DNA from: Poseidonocella sedimentorum
Lineage (GTDB): Bacteria; Pseudomonadota; Alphaproteobacteria; Rhodobacterales; Rhodobacteraceae
Length of the DNA: 64,000 nucleotides
NCBI RefSeq assembly: GCF_900116005.1
Contig: NZ_FOYI01000001.1
Location: forward strand, 372,001 to 436,000
Reading direction: 5' to 3'
A program made the translations under genes and the position numbers. Under the pieces are notes generated by a model. That model had not been told where the DNA came from, ran no database searches, and worked only from the letters and a program-made list of their open reading frames with translations. The stretch's first letter is position 1. Every line of letters begins with the position of its first letter. Below are positions 20,725 to 31,577 of the stretch, piece after piece.

Positions 20725-21765
20725 TCAGCCCTTGTAGCGACGGGCGTAGCGCGCGCCGAGCGAGGTCAGGATTTCATAACCGATCGTCCCGGCGGCTTCC
20801 GCCAGCGCATCGACCCCCTGATGGGGCCCGAGGATCGACAGGCTCGCGGGCACGGCGGCGAGGTGGGTCACGTCGACGGTGATGAGGTCCATCGACACGC
20901 GGCCCACCACGGGGCAGGGCGTCTCGCCATCCCAGAGCCGGGCGCGCGGGCCCATGGCGCGGATCAGCCCGTCGGCATAGCCGCCCGACACCGTGGCGAT
21001 GCGCGACGGCGCCTCGGCCGTCCAGGTGTTGCCATAGCCCACAGGCTCGCCCGGCGCGACCTCGCGCGTCTGGATCACCGGCAGCTCGATCCCGACCACC
21101 GGGGCGGCCTCCTCGAAGGGCGCGCCGCCATAGAGGCCGATGCCGGGGCGGGTGAGGTCGAAGTGATACTCCGGCCCGAGCAGGATCCCGCCCGTCGCCG
21201 CCAGAGAGCGCGGCGCGGCGATCCCGTCGGTCATCTCGCGGAAGCTCTTGAGTTGCGCGGCGTTCATCGGGTGATCGGGCTCATCGGCGCAGGCGAGGTG
21301 CGACATGACGAGCCGCGGCCCCGCGGGCAGCAGGATATCGCGCACCGCGGCCCATTCGGCGGGCTCGATCCCGAGCCGGTTCATGCCGCTGTCGAGCTGG
21401 ACGCCGAAGGGATGGCCGGGCAGGGCTTCGAGATGGCGCGTCGCCTGGTCGATGCTGTTGAGCATCGGCGTCAGGGCGAGATCGTGGATCATGTCGGTAT
21501 CGCCCGCCATGTGGCCCGAGAAGACGGCGATCTCCGGCCCCGGGCCGACCGCCTCGCGCAGGGCCGCGCCCTCTTCGGCCACCGCCACGAAGAATCGCCG
21601 CGCGCCTTCCCGCGCCAGCGCCCGTGCCACGCGCCCCGCGCCGAGGCCGTAGCCATCGGCCTTGACCACCGCGGCGGTCTCCACGCCCGCGCCCGATTTG
21701 GCATCCAGCGCGCGCCAGTTGGCGGCGAGCGCGTCGAGATCGATATGAAGCTGTCCAGTACTCAT
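20725..21765 (-). CDS. alr: Alanine racemase
   Basis: A 346-aa PLP enzyme supplying D-alanine for peptidoglycan. The PLP lysine lies in [13 protein letters not shown] near residue 34, and the catalytic tyrosine in [13 protein letters not shown], with [11 protein letters not shown] nearby. The alpha/beta-barrel plus C-terminal beta domain fit within a slightly short but normal length. It sits between dnaB and the mlaE-type gene, an order common in Rhodobacterales. Confidence 0.95.
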   Translation of the reverse strand: MSTGQLHIDLDALAANWRALDAKSGAGVETAAVVKADGYGLGAGRVARALAREGARRFFVAVAEEGAALREAVGPGPEIAVFSGHMAGDTDMIHDLALTPMLNSIDQATRHLEALPGHPFGVQLDSGMNRLGIEPAEWAAVRDILLPAGPRLVMSHLACADEPDHPMNAAQLKSFREMTDGIAAPRSLAATGGILLGPEYHFDLTRPGIGLYGGAPFEEAAPVVGIELPVIQTREVAPGEPVGYGNTWTAEAPSRIATVSGGYADGLIRAMGPRARLWDGETPCPVVGRVSMDLITVDVTHLAAVPASLSILGPHQGVDALAEAAGTIGYEILTSLGARYARRYKG

Positions 21766-21829
21766 GAGGGAGTTTTGACGGCGCGCGCGATCCGGTGCAA
21801 GCCCAAACCCCGCGCCCCGGCCGGGGGCA

Positions 21830-23326
21830 TCAGAACCCGCCGTCGCCGTCGTTTTGCTGCCAGGGTTTCACCAGGTTGCCGAAGCGGGTGAACTGGCCCT
21901 CGAAGCTGAGCTCTACCGTGCCGATCGGCCCGTGACGCTGCTTGCCGATGACCACCTCGGCGCGGCCGTGCAGACGCTCCATGTCCTCCTGCCACTTGGC
22001 CATGGCTTCCAGATCGTGATCGCCCGGCTTCTCGCGCTCCTTGTAGTATTCCTCGCGGAACACGAACATGACCACGTCGGCGTCCTGTTCGATCGACCCC
22101 GATTCCCGCAGGTCCGAGAGCTGGGGGCGCTTGTCCTCGCGGTTTTCCACCTGCCGCGAGAGCTGCGAGAGCGCGATCACCGGCACGTCGAGCTCCTTGG
22201 CGATGGCCTTCAAACCTTGCGTGATCTCGGAGACCTCGTTCACGCGGCTGTCCTTGGCGGTGGCGGGGCGGACGAGTTGGAGATAGTCGACGATCAGCAC
22301 ATCGAGCCCTTGCGTCCGCTTGAGCCGGCGCGCCCGGGCGGCGAGTTGGGAGATCGGCAGGGCGGGGGTGTCGTCGATGAAGATCGGGCAGGATTCGAGC
22401 GTCTTGGCGGCCTCGACGAAGCGGCGGAATTCGGCTTCGGTCATGTCGCCCCGGCGGATCTGTTCGGAGGGCACTTCGGCGGCTTCGGAGAGGATCCGCG
22501 CGGCGAGCTGTTCGGCGCTCATCTCCAGCGAGTAAAACCCCACGACGCCGCCCTCGACCGCGCCTTTCGAGCCATCCGGCAGGGGGCCCTTGCGGAAGGC
22601 CTTGGCGATGTTGAAGGCGATGTTGGTCGCGAGCGAGGTCTTGCCCATCGAGGGCCGCCCGGCGAGGATCAGAAGATCCGACTTGTGCAGCCCGCCGAGC
22701 TTCTTGTCCATGTCGATGAGCCCGGTGGAGATCCCCGCAAGGCCACCGTCGCGTTGATAGGCGGCGTTGGCCACGTTGACCGCATCGGTCACCGCGCGCA
22801 GGAAGGACTGGAAGCCGCCCTCGGTGTTGCCCTTCTCGGAGAGCTTGTAGAGCGCCTGTTCGGCCTCGACGATCTGTTCGGTCGGCTCGGAAGCCACATC
22901 GACCCGCGCGGCCTTGGAAGAGATGTCCTGCCCCAGCCCGATCAGCTCGCGGCGGATGGCGAGATCATAGATCATCTGGGCATATTCGCGCGCGGCAAAG
23001 CCCGAGACGGCCGCGCCCGAGAGCCGCGCCAGATAGGCCGGCCCGCCCAGCTCCTTGAGCCCCTCATCATCTTCGAGGAAGGCCGCGAGCGTCACCGGCG
23101 AGGCGAGGTTGTTCTTGGCGATCCGCGCCGAGGCGACCTCGTAGATGCGCTGGTGCACCGGGTCGTGGAAATGCTCCGGCTGCACGATCGCGGCGATCCG
23201 GTCGAAGATCTCGTTGTTGTTGAGGATCGCACCCAGAAGCTGCTGTTCGGCCTCGATGGAATGCGGAAGGGAGTCGGTGTCCTGGCCGGGCAGCCCGGCC
23301 GGATTGATGGCGGCAACTTCGTTCAT
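21830..23326 (-). CDS. dnaB: Replicative DNA helicase DnaB
   Basis: A 498-aa hexameric helicase. The N-terminal primase-interacting domain ([15 protein letters not shown]) is followed by the RecA-like ATPase with Walker [14 protein letters not shown], Walker [10 protein letters not shown], and the [21 protein letters not shown]-type arginine-finger region in its usual place. The frame is open to 23518, but MNEVAAINP at 23326 begins just before the family's N-terminus; the extra 64 residues are basic and unlike DnaB. The 296 bases upstream, up to pyrE, hold no further gene. Confidence 0.96.
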   Translation of the reverse strand: MNEVAAINPAGLPGQDTDSLPHSIEAEQQLLGAILNNNEIFDRIAAIVQPEHFHDPVHQRIYEVASARIAKNNLASPVTLAAFLEDDEGLKELGGPAYLARLSGAAVSGFAAREYAQMIYDLAIRRELIGLGQDISSKAARVDVASEPTEQIVEAEQALYKLSEKGNTEGGFQSFLRAVTDAVNVANAAYQRDGGLAGISTGLIDMDKKLGGLHKSDLLILAGRPSMGKTSLATNIAFNIAKAFRKGPLPDGSKGAVEGGVVGFYSLEMSAEQLAARILSEAAEVPSEQIRRGDMTEAEFRRFVEAAKTLESCPIFIDDTPALPISQLAARARRLKRTQGLDVLIVDYLQLVRPATAKDSRVNEVSEITQGLKAIAKELDVPVIALSQLSRQVENREDKRPQLSDLRESGSIEQDADVVMFVFREEYYKEREKPGDHDLEAMAKWQEDMERLHGRAEVVIGKQRHGPIGTVELSFEGQFTRFGNLVKPWQQNDGDGGF

Positions 23327-23622
23327 GTCATTCCCCTTGAGGCCTGCTCTGATACGCAGCCCGTGGCGCGGTGGCAATCTGGGTATCTCGGTGCATGACC
23401 CTGTGGATAGCCTGTGGAGAGGTCCGTGGATCACCCGCCGCCCCGCGCGCGCGCCGCGCATCTTGTGGTGTTCTGCTCGTTTTATGCGAAATCTAGCCCG
23501 GCCCTCGATTCGACGCAATGACCCGGGGGGCAGTTGCCCACAGGCAGGTTGCGTCAGGCGCGGGCGCCGTGAGCGAAAGACTGCTCACATTGGACGGGCC
23601 TATTTGCCCACGGCGGGCGCCT

Positions 23623-24300
23623 TCAGCCCTTGCGCGCCTCCTGCCAGGCACGAGGGTCCTTCAGGAAGCTCTCGACCTCCGTCAGGGTTTGGGCGTCGAA
23701 GGCCTCGCGCTCGCGCGCGACCGCCAGCACATCCCACCAGGTGCACAGATGATGCAGCGCGACGCCGTGATCGCCCAGCGTCTTTTCCGTCTCCGGGAAG
23801 ATGCCGTAATAGAAGATGACCGCCGTGTGCCCGCAGGTCGCCCCGGTCTCGCGGATCGCATCGACGAAGGAGAGCTTGGAGCCGCCGTCGGTGGTCAGAT
23901 CCTCCACCAGCAGCACCCGCTGGCCCTCCGTCATCTCGCCCTCGATCCGCGCGTTGCGCCCGTAGCCCTTGGGCTTCTTGCGCACATAGCTCATCGGCAG
24001 GGCCATGCGTTCGGCCACCAGCGCGGCAAAGGGGATGCCCGCGGTCTCGCCACCGGCGATGTTGTCGAAGGCCTCGAAGCCCGCGTTGCGCATAACCGTG
24101 ACGCAGAGGAAATCCATCAGCGTCGAGCGGATGCGCGGGTAGGAGATGAGCTTGCGGCAATCGATATAGGTGGGCGAGGGCAGGCCGGAGGCGAGGGTGA
24201 AGGGCTCCGCCGCGTTGAAATGCACCGCGCCGATCTCCAGAAGCATGCCTGCGCTCAGCCGCGCGATGTCTTCAGGGCTGGGGTAGCTGCTCGGGATCAT
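23623..24300 (-). CDS. pyrE: Orotate phosphoribosyltransferase
   Basis: A 225-aa pyrimidine-synthesis enzyme joining orotate and PRPP to OMP. The PRPP-binding loop is [13 protein letters not shown] (about residues 130-142), and the flexible catalytic loop contains [17 protein letters not shown]. Length is typical for the alphaproteobacterial form. It follows pyrC with a 37-base gap on the same strand, so the two consecutive steps of the pathway are probably co-transcribed. Confidence 0.95.
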   Translation of the reverse strand: MIPSSYPSPEDIARLSAGMLLEIGAVHFNAAEPFTLASGLPSPTYIDCRKLISYPRIRSTLMDFLCVTVMRNAGFEAFDNIAGGETAGIPFAALVAERMALPMSYVRKKPKGYGRNARIEGEMTEGQRVLLVEDLTTDGGSKLSFVDAIRETGATCGHTAVIFYYGIFPETEKTLGDHGVALHHLCTWWDVLAVAREREAFDAQTLTEVESFLKDPRAWQEARKG

Positions 24301-24337
24301 GGGCTCGTGTCCTCTTGGATGTATTCGGTTTGGGGGC

Positions 24338-25378
24338 TCAGGCGTCGACGGACCAGTGGAGCGGGAACCCGGGATCGAACACGGTCACCGGGTCCTCGCC
24401 CGCCATGATCTTCTCGGGATAGCGCACAGGGCCGCCTTTGCGCAGGGTGATCGTCTCGGTGTTTTGCGGCAGGCCGTAGAAGGCGGGCCCGTTCTGGGAG
24501 GTGAAGCCCGCGAGCCGGTCGAGCGCGCCCTCTTCCTCGAAGACATGGGCGAGGATCGAGAGCGTGTTGGTCGCGGTGAAACAGCCGGCGCAACCGCAGG
24601 CGTGTTCCTTGAGCCGGTCGGGGTGGGGGGCGCTGTCGGTCCCCAGAAAGAAGCTCGGATCGCCCGAGGTCGCGGCGGCGCGCAGGGCCAGACGGTGCTC
24701 CTCGCGCTTGGCGACGGGAAGGCAATAGTAATGCGGCTTGATCCCGCCCACGAGCAGGTGGTTGCGGTTGATCACGAGGTGATGCGTGGTGATCGTCGCG
24801 CCGAGATCCGGCCCGCCGCTCCTGGCATAGTCGGCGCCCTCGCGCGTGGTGATATGCTCCATGACCACCTTGAGCCCCGGAACCGCCCGGCGCAGCGGAT
24901 CGAGCACGGTGTCGATGAAAACGGCCTCGCGGTCGAAGATGTCGACCTCGCCCTGCGTCACCTCGCCATGCACGCAGAGCACGCAGCCGATCTCGGCCAT
25001 CCGCTCCAGCACGCCGCGCACCTTGTCGAAATCGCGCACCCCGCTGGCGGAATTGGTGGTCGCGCCCGCCGGGTAGAGCTTGACCGCGCGGATGAGCCCG
25101 CTCTCATGGGCGAACGCCAGATCTTCGGGATCGGTATCTTCGGTGAGGTAGAGCGTCATGAGCGGCTCGAAACGCATCCCCTCGGGGAGCGCCGCCAGGA
25201 TCCGGTCGCGATAGGCGCGCGCATCGCCGGAGGTCACAACCGGCGGTACGAGGTTCGGCATGATGATCGCCCGGGCGAAATGCCGCGCGGTTTCGGGCAG
25301 GACGGCCGCCATCATCGCGCCGTCGCGCAGGTGCAGGTGCCAGTCGTCGGGGCGGGGGATGATGAGCGCTTGCGTCAT
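24338..25378 (-). CDS. pyrC: Dihydroorotase
   Basis: A 346-aa class II dihydroorotase (E. coli type). The metal site begins with [13 protein letters not shown], the carboxylated lysine lies in [11 protein letters not shown], and downstream ligands include [19 protein letters not shown] and GTDSAPH. The frame is open to 25459, but [16 protein letters not shown] at 25378 gives the family's N-terminus. Cyclises carbamoyl-aspartate to dihydroorotate, upstream of pyrE. Confidence 0.95.
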   Translation of the reverse strand: MTQALIIPRPDDWHLHLRDGAMMAAVLPETARHFARAIIMPNLVPPVVTSGDARAYRDRILAALPEGMRFEPLMTLYLTEDTDPEDLAFAHESGLIRAVKLYPAGATTNSASGVRDFDKVRGVLERMAEIGCVLCVHGEVTQGEVDIFDREAVFIDTVLDPLRRAVPGLKVVMEHITTREGADYARSGGPDLGATITTHHLVINRNHLLVGGIKPHYYCLPVAKREEHRLALRAAATSGDPSFFLGTDSAPHPDRLKEHACGCAGCFTATNTLSILAHVFEEEGALDRLAGFTSQNGPAFYGLPQNTETITLRKGGPVRYPEKIMAGEDPVTVFDPGFPLHWSVDA

Positions 25379-25430
25379 GGGCCCGGCTCTACTCGATTGT
25401 GCCGCGCGGGGCCAGTGGGCTTGTGGCGCC

Positions 25431-27698
25431 TCAGCTCTCCATATCGAGCGTAAGCGCATAGGCCGCCCGTTCCGTGGGCGTCAGCTCCAGCGCGAGGATC
25501 TCGTCGTAGAGCCGCGCCGTGGCCGGATCGCGCCGCAGCTCGGCGGCCTTGGCCGCGTGCCACGCCACCCCGTGCTCATGCCAGCGCGCCACGTCCGGCA
25601 GCGCCGTGAGCCGCCCCATCTCGGCCCGCAGGCGCGGCAGGTTGCGCTGGATCGAGCGGTCGCGGTGATAGGACCAGTCCATCCGGATCCAGTAGTTGCG
25701 CCCGATGCTGCGATCCACGTGGAGTGCCCGGCCGCGCGCGCGCTTGACGAGGAAGGCCTCGGCGGAGCGTAGCGCGTAGTGGTTGAGCTGCAAAAGGTCA
25801 TACCCGATCGTCGCCTTGGACGAGCGCCAGCCGTTGCGCAGATAGGCGCGCGTGACATCCTTGCCCGAGCCGTTGACCCAGAGGCTCCGCGCCTCGAACC
25901 CCGGTTGCAGCTTGTTGGGCCGATGACAGCTCAGCTTGCCATAGGCGCCATCGTTGCGGAGCAGCGTCTTGAAGCCCCAGGCGGTATGCGGCTTGGGGCA
26001 GAAGCGCGGCGCGGCCAACTCGAATGTCTCGGTCACGAGCCCGCCGTCGAATGCCTCGATCCCGCCCGCGCCAAAGAGCCGCCAGGTCATGGCGACGCTG
26101 GTCGCGTCCGGGACATGGGCGCGAAATGCCGCAAGCGTGCCGTCGCCGCAGTGCACGTTGACGAACTCGTCCACGTCGATGTGCAGGATCCACTCCGCCC
26201 GCCGCAGGATCGGCTCGCGCCGCGCGATATTGAGCGCGTGTTGCTGCGGGGACTTGCCGCGCCAGTTCGAATTGTCCCGGTGCTCCACGATCCCGGCGGC
26301 TTGGAGCGCGTTCAAAAGCTCCGCCGTCCCGTCGCTGCAATCATTGGTGTAGATGAGAAACCCGTCGACGCCGAGCGCGCGGTGGTGGGCGATCCATTCG
26401 AGTATATAGGGCGCTTCGTTCTTCATGCAGGCGACGATGACCGTCCCGCTGCTGCCTTCGCCAGGCGGGGCGCGGGGGACTTCGGGGAAGGCGGGGCTGG
26501 CGGCCTCCTCCGGGCCGAGCGCGTCATGGGGGCGAAAGGGTGAGCGCGAGAGGTGGCGCGCCTGAAGGTAGACCGCCTCGGGCAGCTTTTCGGCGGCGTC
26601 GTCGGAGAGCGCGGCGGCGATCTCGCGCGCGGCTTCGCGCTGGGCGCGGCGCGCCTGCCGGGTGGCGGCGTCGATCCGCGGCAGAATCGCGGCCACGTAT
26701 TGCGTCGCGCGGAACCCGGGCTCGGGGCGCGGGTCGCGCCATGGGGCCAGAGGCGCGTGGGGCGGATCGGCAAAGCGGGCGGTGACCTGCCACAGGTCTT
26801 CGCAGGAGAGTTCACGCGCGGTCTCATCGGGCGGGCTGGCGAGCAACCGGTGCAGCCGCTGGAGCAGCGGCGCGGGAATGGTCTGGCCCCGGGCGATGAG
26901 CCGGTGGAGCAGCGCGTTGACCTCCAGCCCGCGGGCCAGTGCAAGCCGCGTGAGCGGGGCGGGGCGCGCCGGTGGCAGCACCGGCTCGGGCCGGACGGGC
27001 AGGGCGAAGGCCTCGGCCAGCTCGGCGCGCAGCGCGGCCGGATCCTCGGGCCCCGGCGTCGGGCGCAGATGCACCGCGCCCGCGCCGAACTGCCCGGCCC
27101 AGAACCGCGCAAGCGCCTCGGTATCGAGCCAATGCGGCGGGGCCTCGATATCGGGAAAGCGGGTCTCGTCGCGGGCGATCTCCGCGCGCAGCGCCAGCGC
27201 AGCCTCCCACCATGACGGCGCCTCCAGCAGGGCGATGTCCCGCGACAGGGGCGCGGTGCGGCCCGCCACAATCTGCCCGCGCAGCACGTCGAGCAACAGC
27301 GCGGCGGGCGCGCGGCTGTGGATCAGCACCTCGATCTGCGCCGCGCCGTCGAACAGCGCGGCAAGGCGAGCGAGGTCCGCCGGGTCGTGCAGCGTGGCGA
27401 GATGGGGCGTGCTGAGGATGACGTGCTGGGGTTGGGCGGCGGCGATCTCGGCGCGGAGCTTGGCGGCCAGCTCGCCATGGAGCGCGGCCTGCGCCGCCGG
27501 ATCGCCATGCCCGCGCCGGGCCCGCAAGCTGCCACGCTCGCCGCTCACCGCGAGGAACAGCCGCGTGTGGCTCGCCTCGCCCGGCCATGTGGGATAGAGC
27601 ACGCCCTTGCGCGCGAGGCGCGACCGGCTGGCCGCAAGGCTGCGCTCCATCGCCTGCGTCACGGCGCCGTCGAGCCCGATATGGAGCGTGATTTTCAC
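25431..27698 (-). CDS. Sulfotransferase-like domain fused to GT2-type glycosyltransferase
   Basis: A 755-aa fusion. Residues about 1-230 look like a bacterial sulfotransferase fold ([20 protein letters not shown], then a GVLYP strand). In active relatives the loop after HIG contains a Lys-Thr-Gly PAPS-binding motif; here it is replaced. A helical linker follows. The C-terminal 300 residues are a Glyco_tranf_2_4/GT92-like domain: [30 protein letters not shown], the metal motif HIDVDEFVN and the conserved LNHYALRS. The domain at 27724-28740 is its close relative. Probably decorates a surface glycan; substrate unknown. Confidence 0.8.
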   Translation of the reverse strand: MKITLHIGLDGAVTQAMERSLAASRSRLARKGVLYPTWPGEASHTRLFLAVSGERGSLRARRGHGDPAAQAALHGELAAKLRAEIAAAQPQHVILSTPHLATLHDPADLARLAALFDGAAQIEVLIHSRAPAALLLDVLRGQIVAGRTAPLSRDIALLEAPSWWEAALALRAEIARDETRFPDIEAPPHWLDTEALARFWAGQFGAGAVHLRPTPGPEDPAALRAELAEAFALPVRPEPVLPPARPAPLTRLALARGLEVNALLHRLIARGQTIPAPLLQRLHRLLASPPDETARELSCEDLWQVTARFADPPHAPLAPWRDPRPEPGFRATQYVAAILPRIDAATRQARRAQREAAREIAAALSDDAAEKLPEAVYLQARHLSRSPFRPHDALGPEEAASPAFPEVPRAPPGEGSSGTVIVACMKNEAPYILEWIAHHRALGVDGFLIYTNDCSDGTAELLNALQAAGIVEHRDNSNWRGKSPQQHALNIARREPILRRAEWILHIDVDEFVNVHCGDGTLAAFRAHVPDATSVAMTWRLFGAGGIEAFDGGLVTETFELAAPRFCPKPHTAWGFKTLLRNDGAYGKLSCHRPNKLQPGFEARSLWVNGSGKDVTRAYLRNGWRSSKATIGYDLLQLNHYALRSAEAFLVKRARGRALHVDRSIGRNYWIRMDWSYHRDRSIQRNLPRLRAEMGRLTALPDVARWHEHGVAWHAAKAAELRRDPATARLYDEILALELTPTERAAYALTLDMES

Positions 27699-27723
27699 CG
27701 GGCAGCGCCCGGCGCGCGGCGCG

Positions 27724-28740
27724 TCACGCCAGCCGCTCCAGCAAGGCCAGCTCAGGCCGCGTCAGCTCCGGCGCCGCGCGCAGGGCCCGCGCCAGCGCGG
27801 CAACCTCCGGGTCCGCCATCAACCGATCGCACAGCGCGCGATGCGCCGCCACCGCCGCGTCGTGACAGGCCCCGATCCGCCCGCGGGCCTTGAGCGCCGC
27901 CATCGCCGCCAGAAGCCGGGGTTGGAGCGACAGCATCGCCCGATCCTCGCGCGCGCCGTCATTGCGATCCTGCCAGTACTCGGTCTCGAAGGCGCGCCCC
28001 GCGCGGTTCACATCGCCCCGGTCGGTCTTGACGATATAGCTGTCGAGCGAGCGCAGCGCGTAGTGGTTGAGGCTGGCGAAGGCGCGCGCGCCATGGGCGG
28101 GAAACTTGCGCATGCGCGTCTTGGTCTCGGCCAGCAGGAACGGCCGGGGCACCGGCCGCCCCGCCCCGTCGGTCCAGCGCGGGGACGGGCCGTCGCCGTT
28201 GCGCAAGAAGGGCCGGTGCGCGCCGAAATACTGGACCGCGAGATCGCTGCGAAACAGCGTCTTGACCTCTTGGGCGAGCTCATCGGTCCAGACGTCGGGA
28301 TCGTGGGTCCGGGTGAACTGGCCGGTGACGGGCGCATCGTCGAACCGGTCGATCCCGCCATTGGCAAAGAAGCGGAAAGTGAGCGAGATGGCCTCGGGCG
28401 CGCCGCAGGCGGCGATCAGCGCCGGGAAGGTCCCGTCGCCCACCGAGATATGCGCGAATTCGTCCACGTCCGACACCCAGATCCAGTCCGCCTCCCGCAC
28501 CACAGGCTGCTTTTGCGCATCGCGCAGCGCTTCCATCTGGTAGTTGCGCCCCTGTGCGGGGTTGGGCAGATGCTGCACCAGCCCGTCCTCCGCCATCGCG
28601 TCGAGGAGCTCCGCCGTCCCGTCCGTGCAATCGTTGGAGTAGAACACGAAGTCGGTCACGCCGAGCATTCGGTTGAACGCCACCCATTCCACCAGGAAGG
28701 GCCCTTCGTTCTTGACGCAGGTGACGGCGGTGATGCGCAT
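27724..28740 (-). CDS. GT2-type glycosyltransferase
   Basis: A 338-aa protein of the Glyco_tranf_2_4 family. It begins directly with the donor domain: [36 protein letters not shown], the DVDEF motif in [11 protein letters not shown], and [13 protein letters not shown] near residue 205. No membrane segment is seen. The motifs repeat those of the C-terminal half of the upstream neighbour, so the pair probably arose by duplication. They are separated by 25 bases on the same strand and face away from gcdH by four bases. Confidence 0.85.
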   Translation of the reverse strand: MRITAVTCVKNEGPFLVEWVAFNRMLGVTDFVFYSNDCTDGTAELLDAMAEDGLVQHLPNPAQGRNYQMEALRDAQKQPVVREADWIWVSDVDEFAHISVGDGTFPALIAACGAPEAISLTFRFFANGGIDRFDDAPVTGQFTRTHDPDVWTDELAQEVKTLFRSDLAVQYFGAHRPFLRNGDGPSPRWTDGAGRPVPRPFLLAETKTRMRKFPAHGARAFASLNHYALRSLDSYIVKTDRGDVNRAGRAFETEYWQDRNDGAREDRAMLSLQPRLLAAMAALKARGRIGACHDAAVAAHRALCDRLMADPEVAALARALRAAPELTRPELALLERLA

Positions 28741-28743
28741 GGC

Positions 28744-29964
28744 CTAGAAAAACGCCTGAAGCCCGGTCTGGGCCCGGCCGAGGATCAGCGCGTGGATATC
28801 ATGCGTGCCCTCATAGGTGTTGACGGTCTCGAGGTTGATCATGTGGCGCATGACCGGAAAGGCGTCGGAGATGCCGTTGCCGCCGTGCATGTCGCGCGCC
28901 GTGCGGGCGATCTCGAGCGCCTTGCCGCAGTTGTTGCGCTTGATCAGCGAGATGGTCTCGGGCGCGGCGGTTCCCGCCTCCATCATCCGGCCCGTGGCGA
29001 GCGCGGCCGACAGCCCGAGGGCGATCTCGGTCTGCATGTCGGCGAGCTTTTTCTGGAAGAGCTGGGTCTGGGCGAGGGGGCGGCCGAACTGCTTGCGGTC
29101 GAGCCCGTATTGCCGCGCGGCGTGCCAGCAGGCCTCCGCCGCGCCCATCGCGCCCCAGGCGATGCCGTAGCGCGCGCGGTTGAGACAGCCGAAGGGGCCC
29201 TTGAGCCCCTCGACCCCGGGCAGGAGCGCGTCCTCGCCGACCTCCACATCCCGCAGCACGATCTCGCCTGTGGTCGAGGCGCGCAGCGACAGTTTGCCTT
29301 CGATCTTGGGGGCCGAGAGCCCGGGCATGCCCTTCTCCAGCACGAAGCCGCGGATCGCGCCGCCGTGGGCCTCGGATTTCGCCCAGATGACGAAGACATC
29401 GGCGAAGGGGCTGTTGGAGATCCACGTCTTTGCGCCGTTCAGCACGTAGCCCGCATCGGCTTTGCGCGCGGTGGTGCGCATGCCCGCCGGGTCCGAGCCT
29501 GCGTCCGGCTCGGTGAGGCCGAAACAGCCGATGAGCGCGCCGGAGATGAGGCCGGGGAGGTAGCGCGCGTGTTGCTCGGGGCTGCCGTAGGCGTGGATCG
29601 GGTAGAGCACCAGCGAGGATTGCACGCTCATCATCGACCGGTAGCCCGAATCGATGCGCTCGATCTCGCGCGCGATGAGCCCGTAGGCGACGTAGCCAAG
29701 GCCCAGCCCGCCCGCGCTTTCGGGCAGCGTCACGCCCAGAAGCCCGGCCTCGCCCATCAGCGGAAAGAGCTCCGGCGCCGCGGCCTCCTCGCGGTAGGCG
29801 GCGGTCACGCGCGGGGCAAGCTCGGCCTCGGCAAAGCGCCGGGCGGCCTCGCGCAGCAGGCGCTCATCCTCGGTCAGCTGGTCTTCGAGCCGCAGCGGAT
29901 CGGCCCAGTCGAAGGGGCCGAGCGCGGGCGCATCCTTGGCGCGGATATCGGTCGTTGCACTCAC
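28744..29964 (-). CDS. gcdH: Glutaryl-CoA dehydrogenase
   Basis: A 406-aa acyl-CoA dehydrogenase. GcdH features are the [19 protein letters not shown]-terminus, [14 protein letters not shown], the [13 protein letters not shown] segment and the catalytic-base region [18 protein letters not shown]. It oxidatively decarboxylates glutaryl-CoA to crotonyl-CoA in lysine/tryptophan degradation, passing electrons to ETF. GTG 29964 is chosen as start because GGAGGG lies nine bases upstream; GTG 29994 is in frame but lacks such a site. Transcribed away from the coxS-like gene. Confidence 0.92.
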   Translation of the reverse strand: MSATTDIRAKDAPALGPFDWADPLRLEDQLTEDERLLREAARRFAEAELAPRVTAAYREEAAAPELFPLMGEAGLLGVTLPESAGGLGLGYVAYGLIAREIERIDSGYRSMMSVQSSLVLYPIHAYGSPEQHARYLPGLISGALIGCFGLTEPDAGSDPAGMRTTARKADAGYVLNGAKTWISNSPFADVFVIWAKSEAHGGAIRGFVLEKGMPGLSAPKIEGKLSLRASTTGEIVLRDVEVGEDALLPGVEGLKGPFGCLNRARYGIAWGAMGAAEACWHAARQYGLDRKQFGRPLAQTQLFQKKLADMQTEIALGLSAALATGRMMEAGTAAPETISLIKRNNCGKALEIARTARDMHGGNGISDAFPVMRHMINLETVNTYEGTHDIHALILGRAQTGLQAFF

Positions 29965-30102
29965 GGCAGTCAGCCCTCCGGCAGTTTCCGGCACAGGCTA
30001 ACCCGAAGCGGCGGGGCGCTTCAATCGGCCCATGGGAAAGCGGCGCGAAACCGGCTAAGCTTGGGGCCTGAGCACAAGGCGCATCCAGCGGACGGGGGCG
30101 AG

Positions 30103-30591
30103 ATGACGACGATTTCAATGCAGGTGAACGGCAAGGCGGTTTCGGGCAATGTCGAGGGGCGCACGCTTCTGGTCGGGTTCCTGCGCGATCACCTCGGGCT
30201 CACGGGGACGCATGTGGGCTGCGACACCAGCCAATGCGGCGCCTGCGTCGTCCATGTGGACGGGCTCGCGGTCAAGGCCTGCACGATGTTCGCCGCCGAG
30301 GCCGAGGGCGCGGAGGTCACGACGATCGAGGGGATGGCCGAGCCGGGCGCCCCGCTCGGGCCCATCCAGCAGGCGTTTCAGGATCACCACGGGCTGCAAT
30401 GCGGCTTCTGCACGCCGGGCATGGTGATGTCGGCGGCGGCGCTTTTGCGCGAGGTGCCGCGGCCAAGCGAGGCGCAGGTGCGCGATTATCTGGAGGGCAA
30501 TCTCTGCCGCTGCACCGGGTATCACAACATCGTCCGGGCGATCCTCGCCGCGGCCGAGACGCGCGGACCCCAGGGCGAGGCGCAGGCATGA
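30103..30591 (+). CDS. [2Fe-2S] subunit of a CO-dehydrogenase/xanthine-oxidase-type enzyme
   Basis: A 162-aa CoxS-like protein. The N-terminal plant-type ferredoxin site is [15 protein letters not shown] with a fourth Cys in KACTMF. The C-terminal helical [2Fe-2S] domain has CGFCTPGM and CRCTGYHNI. All eight cysteines are present. The ATG at 30103 is the first plausible start after GGGGGCGAG. It pairs with the FAD subunit 21 bases downstream. No molybdopterin large subunit is encoded next to them on either side. Confidence 0.92.
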   Translation: MTTISMQVNGKAVSGNVEGRTLLVGFLRDHLGLTGTHVGCDTSQCGACVVHVDGLAVKACTMFAAEAEGAEVTTIEGMAEPGAPLGPIQQAFQDHHGLQCGFCTPGMVMSAAALLREVPRPSEAQVRDYLEGNLCRCTGYHNIVRAILAAAETRGPQGEAQA

Positions 30592-30612
30592 GACAGGCGA
30601 GGGGGCGAGCCC

Positions 30613-31434
30613 ATGTATGATGTCGAGATCACCCGGCCGCTGACGCTGGAGGCTGCACTGCGGCTGCTGGAGGAGGCGCCCGACGGGCAGGTGCTGGCAG
30701 GTGGCCAGACGCTCATTCCGACGCTCAAACAGCGGCTGGCGGCGCCCGAGCTACTGGTCAGCCTTGGCCGGATCGAGGACCTGCGCGGCGTCTCGCACCA
30801 GCCCGGCATGCTCGTGATCGGCGCGGCGACGACCCACGCCACCGTGGCGCGCGATGCGGCGGAGGCCTATCCGGCGCTGGCCGCGCTCGCGGGCGGGATC
30901 GGCGATCCGGCGGTGCGCAATCGCGGCACGATCGGCGGCTCGCTGGCCAACAACGACCCGGCCGCTTGCTACCCCGCCGCGGTGCTCGCCTCCGGGGCGA
31001 CCATCGTGACCAGCGCGCGCGAAATCGCCGCGGAAGAGTTCTTCGACGGGCTCTTCACCACCGCGCTGGACGAGGGCGAGATCATCACCGCGGTCCGCGT
31101 GCCCGTCCCCCGCGCCGCGGCCTATCTCAAATTCGCCCAACCGGCCTCGCGCTTCGCCCTCGCGGGCGTCTTTGTCGCGGTCTTCGATGCGGGCGTGCGC
31201 GTTGCGGTGACCGGCGCGGGAGACGACGGCGTGTTTCGCTGGGAGGAGGCCGAGGCCGCGCTTGATCGTCGCTTCGATCCCGAGGCGCTCGCGCCGCTTG
31301 CGCTCGATGAAGACGCGATCATGGGCGACATCCACGCCGGGCCCGCCTATCGCGCCCATCTGGTCAAGCTGCTCACCCGCCGCGCCGTGGACGAACTGCT
31401 CCGGAACGCCGCGCCGGGCGCGCTCCGGGGCTGA
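30613..31434 (+). CDS. FAD subunit of a CO-dehydrogenase-type enzyme
   Basis: A 273-aa CoxM-like flavoprotein subunit. FAD-binding loops are [15 protein letters not shown] (near residue 33) and [18 protein letters not shown] (near 105). The C-terminal CO_deh_flav_C domain follows at about 175-265. It would pass electrons between the iron-sulfur subunit and a quinone or other acceptor. Whether this pair works with a distant CoxL-type subunit cannot be decided here. Confidence 0.9.
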   Translation: MYDVEITRPLTLEAALRLLEEAPDGQVLAGGQTLIPTLKQRLAAPELLVSLGRIEDLRGVSHQPGMLVIGAATTHATVARDAAEAYPALAALAGGIGDPAVRNRGTIGGSLANNDPAACYPAAVLASGATIVTSAREIAAEEFFDGLFTTALDEGEIITAVRVPVPRAAAYLKFAQPASRFALAGVFVAVFDAGVRVAVTGAGDDGVFRWEEAEAALDRRFDPEALAPLALDEDAIMGDIHAGPAYRAHLVKLLTRRAVDELLRNAAPGALRG

Positions 31435-31577
31435 AATGACGTTGCGTGACGCGCGCGCCTTGCCTCGAATGACGTAAGGGTGCGCCCGGCCCGCCGGACT
31501 TGCGCAACGCGCAAAATCCCAACATTTTGGGGGCGGAGACAAAAATAAGTGGTCAGAGCCGCTCAGGGAGGGGAACG

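Noticed and set aside
27607-30102. Long plus-strand frame running into the CoxS-like gene
   Set aside because: Everything before 30103 is antisense to gcdH and the glycosyltransferase; only the CoxS part shows family motifs.
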